A stretch of DNA of 8,072 nucleotides, from assembly GCA_018715295.1 (NCBI GenBank), contig DVLY01000185.1, positions 1 through 8,072 of the forward strand, read 5' to 3'. The stretch comes from Candidatus Merdimorpha stercoravium. Its GTDB lineage: Bacteria > Bacteroidota > Bacteroidia > Flavobacteriales > UBA1820. The position numbers were made by a program, and so were the translations under genes. The notes below the pieces were generated by a model that worked only from the letters and a program-made list of their open reading frames with translations, was not told the origin of the DNA and did not search any database. Every line of letters starts with the position of its first letter. The stretch's first letter is position 1. Below are positions 6,678-8,072 of this stretch, piece by piece.

Positions 6678-7100
6678 ATGAAACATTTTCGATGCTTCCT
6701 TCTGCTCGCCCTTTTCCTCGGCGCCCTCGGCGCGCAAGCCCAACAGGAGGAACCGGACTACGTCCGGGTACGCGTAGAAACGCATTCCGGTGGCTGGAGA
6801 GGGGACATCGGCGAGTTCGGAGTGTTCTACGGCTATCAGCCCATGTTCAAGGACCGGGAAGGGTATTACCACTGCCAGAAAAACCGGGTGTACAACGTCC
6901 GCCCCCTGCGCCGCACCAAAGCCACCCGGAGCGGATATTACAGGGTAGACTGTTCCGCGCGCTTCTTCCGGCCGACCCCCCGGCATGACTTCCAGGCAGG
7001 CGCTACGGAGAACGACCTCTCCTTCCCGATCGAGTTCCGCGCGTTCGATGTGCAGGAGAATCGTCCGGTCGAGATAAAGATCAGCTTTTTCTTCGATTAG
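6678..7100 (+). CDS. Small secreted protein of unknown function
   Basis: A 140-residue exported protein that I do not recognise. Residues 1-21 are a signal peptide (MKHFRCFLLLALFLGALGAQA) with a type I site AQA|Q; there is no lipobox cysteine at the cleavage point. The mature part of about 119 residues seems beta-rich, with alternating patterns such as YVRVRVETHSGGW, GEFGVFYGYQPMF and VEIKISFFFD at the C-terminus. It has many aromatic and arginine residues. The mature protein has two cysteines (C66 and C92), which could form a disulfide in the periplasm. The start at ATG 6678 sits 34 bases past the preceding terminator, and the next gene begins 64 bases after the stop on the same strand, so the two may be co-transcribed. 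No homology-based role can be offered. Confidence 0.8.
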   Translation: MKHFRCFLLLALFLGALGAQAQQEEPDYVRVRVETHSGGWRGDIGEFGVFYGYQPMFKDREGYYHCQKNRVYNVRPLRRTKATRSGYYRVDCSARFFRPTPRHDFQAGATENDLSFPIEFRAFDVQENRPVEIKISFFFD

Positions 7101-7124
7101 CGATCCGTCCCTGGAAGCATCGCT
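7099..7124 (+). other. Weak hairpin after the 6678 gene
   Basis: AGCGAT (7099-7104, overlapping the TAG stop) can pair with ATCGCT (7119-7124), followed by TCGTTTTC. The stem is only 6 bp with a 14-base loop, so at best it is a leaky terminator. It leaves read-through into the 7165 gene likely. Confidence 0.2.
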
Positions 7125-7164
7125 TCGTTTTCAGTGCTTTGAACAACAATAATTATTTACAGAC

Positions 7165-8072
7165 ATGGTATTGAAAAACTTGTTTCTCTCTCTCGCGGCT
7201 GCCGCGGGACTGCTCACGCCCCTCTCCGCCCAGGAAACGTCGGACACCCTCCTTTCGGATGGCCGCATTACGCACCTGGACGACCGCTATCCCGATGTGC
7301 GCATCACGATAGACGCCCCCCGGAAGATGCACAAAAACCGGCCGACGAAGGTCATTTTCTATGCCCTGCCCAACGGGAACACCATCGAATGGACGGCCGG
7401 AAAGCGCATGGAGCAGGGGGACGACTGGCATTACGACATCCAGCACATCGCCGCCCAGACGCGTTTTTTGCGCAAGCAGTGGAAAAAGGACTACAACATC
7501 GTAACGGTGTATCTGATGGCGGCCGGGAAAAGTTGGGGAGCCTGGCGCTCGCAGCACGCGGCGGACAAGGCGGAAATCCTTCCGGCCATCGTGGACGACG
7601 TGTTGGGAATGTATGCAGCCTATCGCCCCTCGGCCATCCTGTCGAGTCATTCGGGCGGAGGGTATTTTATCTTCGAGTACATCCGCGTGCAGGATCGCAT
7701 CCCGGAGGCGGTCGAACGGATCGTGTTCCTGGACAGTACTTACGGGTACGAGGATTCGCTCCATGTGGAGAAATTGGCCGACTGGCTCAAGGCGGCTCCG
7801 GAGCATCGCCTGTGCGTAACCTCGTACGAGGATGCCACGGTGATCCTCGACGGGAAACACATCGTCAGTGCCTCGGGGGGTACTTGGGGGCGCAGCCTGG
7901 CGATGGCTTCGGACCTGGCCGAGCGTTTTCCCCTGCGCCGCAGCGAGACGGACGAATTCATCTTCTACGACGAGCCGAATGACCGCATTTGGTTCAAATT
8001 GAAGAAAAACCCCGAAGGGAAAATCTACCACACGGTACTGGTGGAGCGCAACGGCTTTATCGATACGGTGTC
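7165..8072 (+). CDS. Secreted alpha/beta-hydrolase-like protein, 3' end missing
   Basis: The first 302 residues of an exported protein; the frame is still open at the window end. Residues 1-22 are a signal peptide ending LSA|Q. The rest fits an alpha/beta hydrolase fold: TKVIFYALPNGNTIEW (61-76) as an early strand and loop, then NIVTVYLMAAGKSW (111-124), and SAILSSHSGGGYFIF (156-170) as strand, nucleophile elbow and helix, with S163 as the likely nucleophile. ERIVFLDSTYGY (184-195) is the following strand. The elbow reads SHSGG where the family norm is G-x-S-x-G. D190 and H289 are candidate acid and base, but the true ones may lie past the window edge. From memory, related Bacteroidota proteins carry the same ALPNGNTIE and HSGGG patterns and are annotated only as hypothetical or hydrolase. 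The substrate is unknown. The start at ATG 7165 follows an A/T-rich leader with no Shine-Dalgarno. Confidence 0.8.
   Translation, partial: MVLKNLFLSLAAAAGLLTPLSAQETSDTLLSDGRITHLDDRYPDVRITIDAPRKMHKNRPTKVIFYALPNGNTIEWTAGKRMEQGDDWHYDIQHIAAQTRFLRKQWKKDYNIVTVYLMAAGKSWGAWRSQHAADKAEILPAIVDDVLGMYAAYRPSAILSSHSGGGYFIFEYIRVQDRIPEAVERIVFLDSTYGYEDSLHVEKLADWLKAAPEHRLCVTSYEDATVILDGKHIVSASGGTWGRSLAMASDLAERFPLRRSETDEFIFYDEPNDRIWFKLKKNPEGKIYHTVLVERNGFIDTV

Noticed and set aside
1..8072. CRISPR array, tRNA, insertion sequence or phage element
   Set aside because: No evenly spaced direct repeats, cloverleaf-like sequence, transposase or integrase motif, or terminal repeats were seen.

Overview
The window reads as ordinary chromosome from a member of the Bacteroidota, most like Alistipes/Rikenellaceae. 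The grounds are moderately high GC, A-rich translation starts without Shine-Dalgarno sequences, a TAnnTTTG-type promoter box, a TonB-dependent receptor, a carboxypeptidase-regulatory-like secreted protein, and secreted proteins with Gln right after the signal peptidase site. The genus is an inference from gene style. No rRNA, tRNA, CRISPR array, insertion sequence or phage gene was seen.

Layout. Positions 1-1962 (+) hold the 3' part of a TonB-dependent outer membrane receptor gene whose start lies outside the window. It converges on a pta-ackA operon on the minus strand: pta 5439-3346, then ackA 3282-2077. Between the two 3' ends is a 28-bp perfect inverted repeat (1996-2054) that looks like a shared bidirectional terminator. 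From 5440 to 5757 is a 318-bp divergent intergenic region. It has a good pta promoter box on the minus strand and, on the plus strand, a weaker promoter followed by a GC-rich, possibly structured leader. Three secreted or periplasmic proteins follow on the plus strand: a carboxypeptidase-regulatory-like protein with a helical C-terminal module (5758-6546, then a strong terminator), a 140-residue protein of unknown function (6678-7100), and an alpha/beta-hydrolase-like protein (7165 to beyond the window end).

How the genes work together. Pta and AckA form the acetyl-CoA to acetyl-phosphate to acetate route, which makes ATP during fermentation. The absence of TTA, CTA and TCA codons from pta fits strong expression. 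The receptor imports an unknown ligand and has no SusD partner in view, so nothing marks a polysaccharide utilisation locus. The three secreted proteins are not obviously linked in function to the fermentation operon.

I found no clear new biological system. The items most worth a second look are the CarboxypepD_reg-like protein with its helical tail, the hydrolase with a non-canonical nucleophile elbow, and the GC-rich leader at 5630-5720.
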